Shown here: positions 62,679 through 64,000 of the stretch, piece after piece | How the letters are laid out: the number at the start of each line of letters is the position of its first letter | How positions within the stretch are numbered: the stretch's first letter is position 1 | The notes under the pieces: model-generated | Databases searched by the model: none | The model's input: only the letters and a program-made list of their open reading frames with translations | What the model was told of the DNA's origin: nothing | Program-made: the position numbers and the translations under genes | DNA from: PWQG01 sp050486205 | GTDB taxonomy: Bacteria > Pseudomonadota > Gammaproteobacteria > Pseudomonadales > Pseudohongiellaceae | Direction: 5' to 3' | DNA length: 64,000 bases | NCBI GenBank assembly: GCA_050486205.1 | Contig: JBJHCW010000004.1 | Coordinates: forward strand, 186,001 to 250,000

Positions 62679-63950
62679 ATGAAGCTGGAGTCACTGGCAT
62701 TGCATCACGGGTACGAGTCCGAGGCCACCACCAAGGCCGCAGCGGTACCCATCTATCAGACAACATCCTATACCTTTGACGATACCCAGCATGGTGCAGA
62801 TCTGTTCGATCTGAAAGTGGCGGGTAATATCTACAGCCGGATCATGAATCCGACCAATGCCGTGCTTGAAGCCCGGCTGGCGGAGATGGAAGGCGGTATC
62901 GGCGCACTGGCGCTGTCCTCGGGCATGGCGGCGATCACCTACGCCATTCAGTGTATCGCCCGGGTGGGCGATAATATTGTCAGCACCTCACAGCTTTACG
63001 GTGGTACGTACAATCTTTTTGCGCATACATTCCCGAACCAGGGCATCGAGGTCCGCATGGCCTCGTTTGATGATTATGATGCGCTGGAGAAACTGTTTGA
63101 TGATCGCACCAAGGCGGTGTTCTGCGAATCCATCGGCAACCCGGCAGGCAATGTGGTTGACCTGGAACGTCTTGCTGAAATTGCCCATCGCCACGGTGTG
63201 CCGTTGATTGTGGACAATACGGTGGCCACGCCTTTCCTGTGCCGTGTTTTTGATCATGGCGCCGATATTGTGGTGCACTCATTGACCAAGTATATCGGTG
63301 GGCATGGCACAACGGTGGGTGGCATCATTGTGGATTCCGGTCGCTTCGACTGGAGCAAGCACAAGGACCGCTACCCCATGCTGAACGAGCCGGATCCGTC
63401 CTATCATGGTGTGGTCTATACCGAAGCGCTGGGTGAGGCGGCATTTATTGGTCGTTGCCGAGTGGTGCCGCTGCGTAACACTGGTGCCGCCCTGTCGCCC
63501 ATGAATGCATTCCTCATCCTGCAGGGGCTTGAGACACTGGGCCTGCGCATGGAGCGACATTGTGAGAACGCACAGAAGGTTGCCGACTATCTGAAGGCGC
63601 ACCCGAAAGTGGAGTGGGTGAATTATGCCGCGTTGGCGGACAGCCCCTACAAGGCCATCTGTGACAGGATCACCAGCGGCAAGGCGTCGGGCATTCTCAG
63701 TTTTGGTATCAAGGGCGGTCGAGAAGCCGGGGCCCGTTTCATTGACGCGCTGCAGATGATTCTGCGGCTGGTCAATATCGGTGACGCCAAATCACTGGCC
63801 TGTCACCCGGCCACCACCACTCACCGACAGCTGAATCCACAGGAGCTCAGGTCGGCCGGTGTGTCGGAAGATCTGGTGCGCATTTCGGTGGGCATCGAAC
63901 ATATTGATGACATTATCGCGGACATTGAGCAGGCGCTGCAGAAGGCTTGA
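62679..63950 (+). CDS. metY: O-acetylhomoserine aminocarboxypropyltransferase / sulfhydrylase
   Basis: 423 residues, the PLP-dependent Cys/Met metabolism family. HHGYESEATTKAAAVPIYQT at the start is typical of MetY. The lysine that binds PLP lies in VVHSLTKYIGGHGTTVGG near residue 208, and YSRIMNPTNAVLEARLAEME supplies the phosphate contacts. The ~425-residue length separates it from MetB/MetZ (~390). It makes homocysteine from O-acetylhomoserine and sulfide. AAGGGGAA precedes the ATG. Bases 63951-64000 show nothing recognisable. Confidence 0.93.
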   Translation: MKLESLALHHGYESEATTKAAAVPIYQTTSYTFDDTQHGADLFDLKVAGNIYSRIMNPTNAVLEARLAEMEGGIGALALSSGMAAITYAIQCIARVGDNIVSTSQLYGGTYNLFAHTFPNQGIEVRMASFDDYDALEKLFDDRTKAVFCESIGNPAGNVVDLERLAEIAHRHGVPLIVDNTVATPFLCRVFDHGADIVVHSLTKYIGGHGTTVGGIIVDSGRFDWSKHKDRYPMLNEPDPSYHGVVYTEALGEAAFIGRCRVVPLRNTGAALSPMNAFLILQGLETLGLRMERHCENAQKVADYLKAHPKVEWVNYAALADSPYKAICDRITSGKASGILSFGIKGGREAGARFIDALQMILRLVNIGDAKSLACHPATTTHRQLNPQELRSAGVSEDLVRISVGIEHIDDIIADIEQALQKA

Positions 63951-64000
63951 TGGTGACAACAACAACGGAAAAGCCCGGGGACGTAGCCGGCCACTTCCTG

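Overview
The window looks like a piece of a free-living, probably marine or salt-tolerant, gammaproteobacterial chromosome. The DNA is GC-rich, coding is dense, and most genes have recognisable gammaproteobacterial relatives. The LPS inner-core genes follow the Pseudomonas order (glnE, waaF, waaC, waaG, WaaP-type kinase, carbamoyltransferase). The genus cannot be named from the sequence. All family calls come from motifs and recalled family features; no search was run. I see no rRNA, tRNA, CRISPR array or prophage. No stretch longer than about 300 bases lacks a gene; the longest are the 264-bp mobile element at 25976-26239 and the 208-bp uup/glnE divergent gap.

Region 1 (1-8833, + strand) is an envelope cluster. 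It runs: the end of a small exported protein, a MotA/TolQ/ExbB-type channel protein, an actin/Hsp70-like protein with an FHA-like end, two membrane-anchored von Willebrand A (VWA) proteins, two lipoproteins, an M48 metalloprotease lipoprotein, a bactofilin and an unknown protein. The first five are tightly overlapped and look like one proton-driven envelope machine. Region 2 (8859-24638) holds uup facing glnE and the LPS core operon, which includes a fusion of two LPS kinase domains. An lpxL-type acyltransferase with a GT-C-like membrane protein follows on the minus strand, then hldE.

Region 3 (24654-29112) has chrA, a diguanylate cyclase and a phospholipase-D/cardiolipin synthase. A foldback MITE of IS630 type sits exactly between the chrA stop codon and the cyclase start codon. 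Region 4 (29188-43254) is mixed housekeeping: an XRE regulator, NnrU, transaldolase, MlaA with an MMPL transporter, WrbA, SppA, an aldo-keto reductase, an FAD oxidoreductase, WaaA, DinB, a MliC-type lipoprotein and TesB. Region 5 (43342-51468) has a second diguanylate cyclase, a lipocalin-like protein and a MASE3-PAS-GGDEF-EAL protein. An archaeal-looking nucleotide phosphorylase/PRPP synthetase pair follows, facing a beta-CASP metallohydrolase.

Region 6 (51530-58473, minus strand) is an eight-gene Mrp-like cation/proton antiporter operon with three separate ND-type subunits and no full-length MrpA. Every junction is a 1- or 4-nt overlap. A back-to-back promoter pair separates it from a DUF2868/DUF3482 GTPase operon (58622-61490). 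The window ends with a VIT1-like membrane protein, a CIA30-domain protein and metY.

The strongest candidates for undescribed biology are the ExbB/actin-like/VWA machine, the three-way-junction MITE that appears to supply a ribosome-binding site, the phosphorylase/PRPP synthetase pair, and the antiporter subunit lacking the usual transmembrane glutamate.
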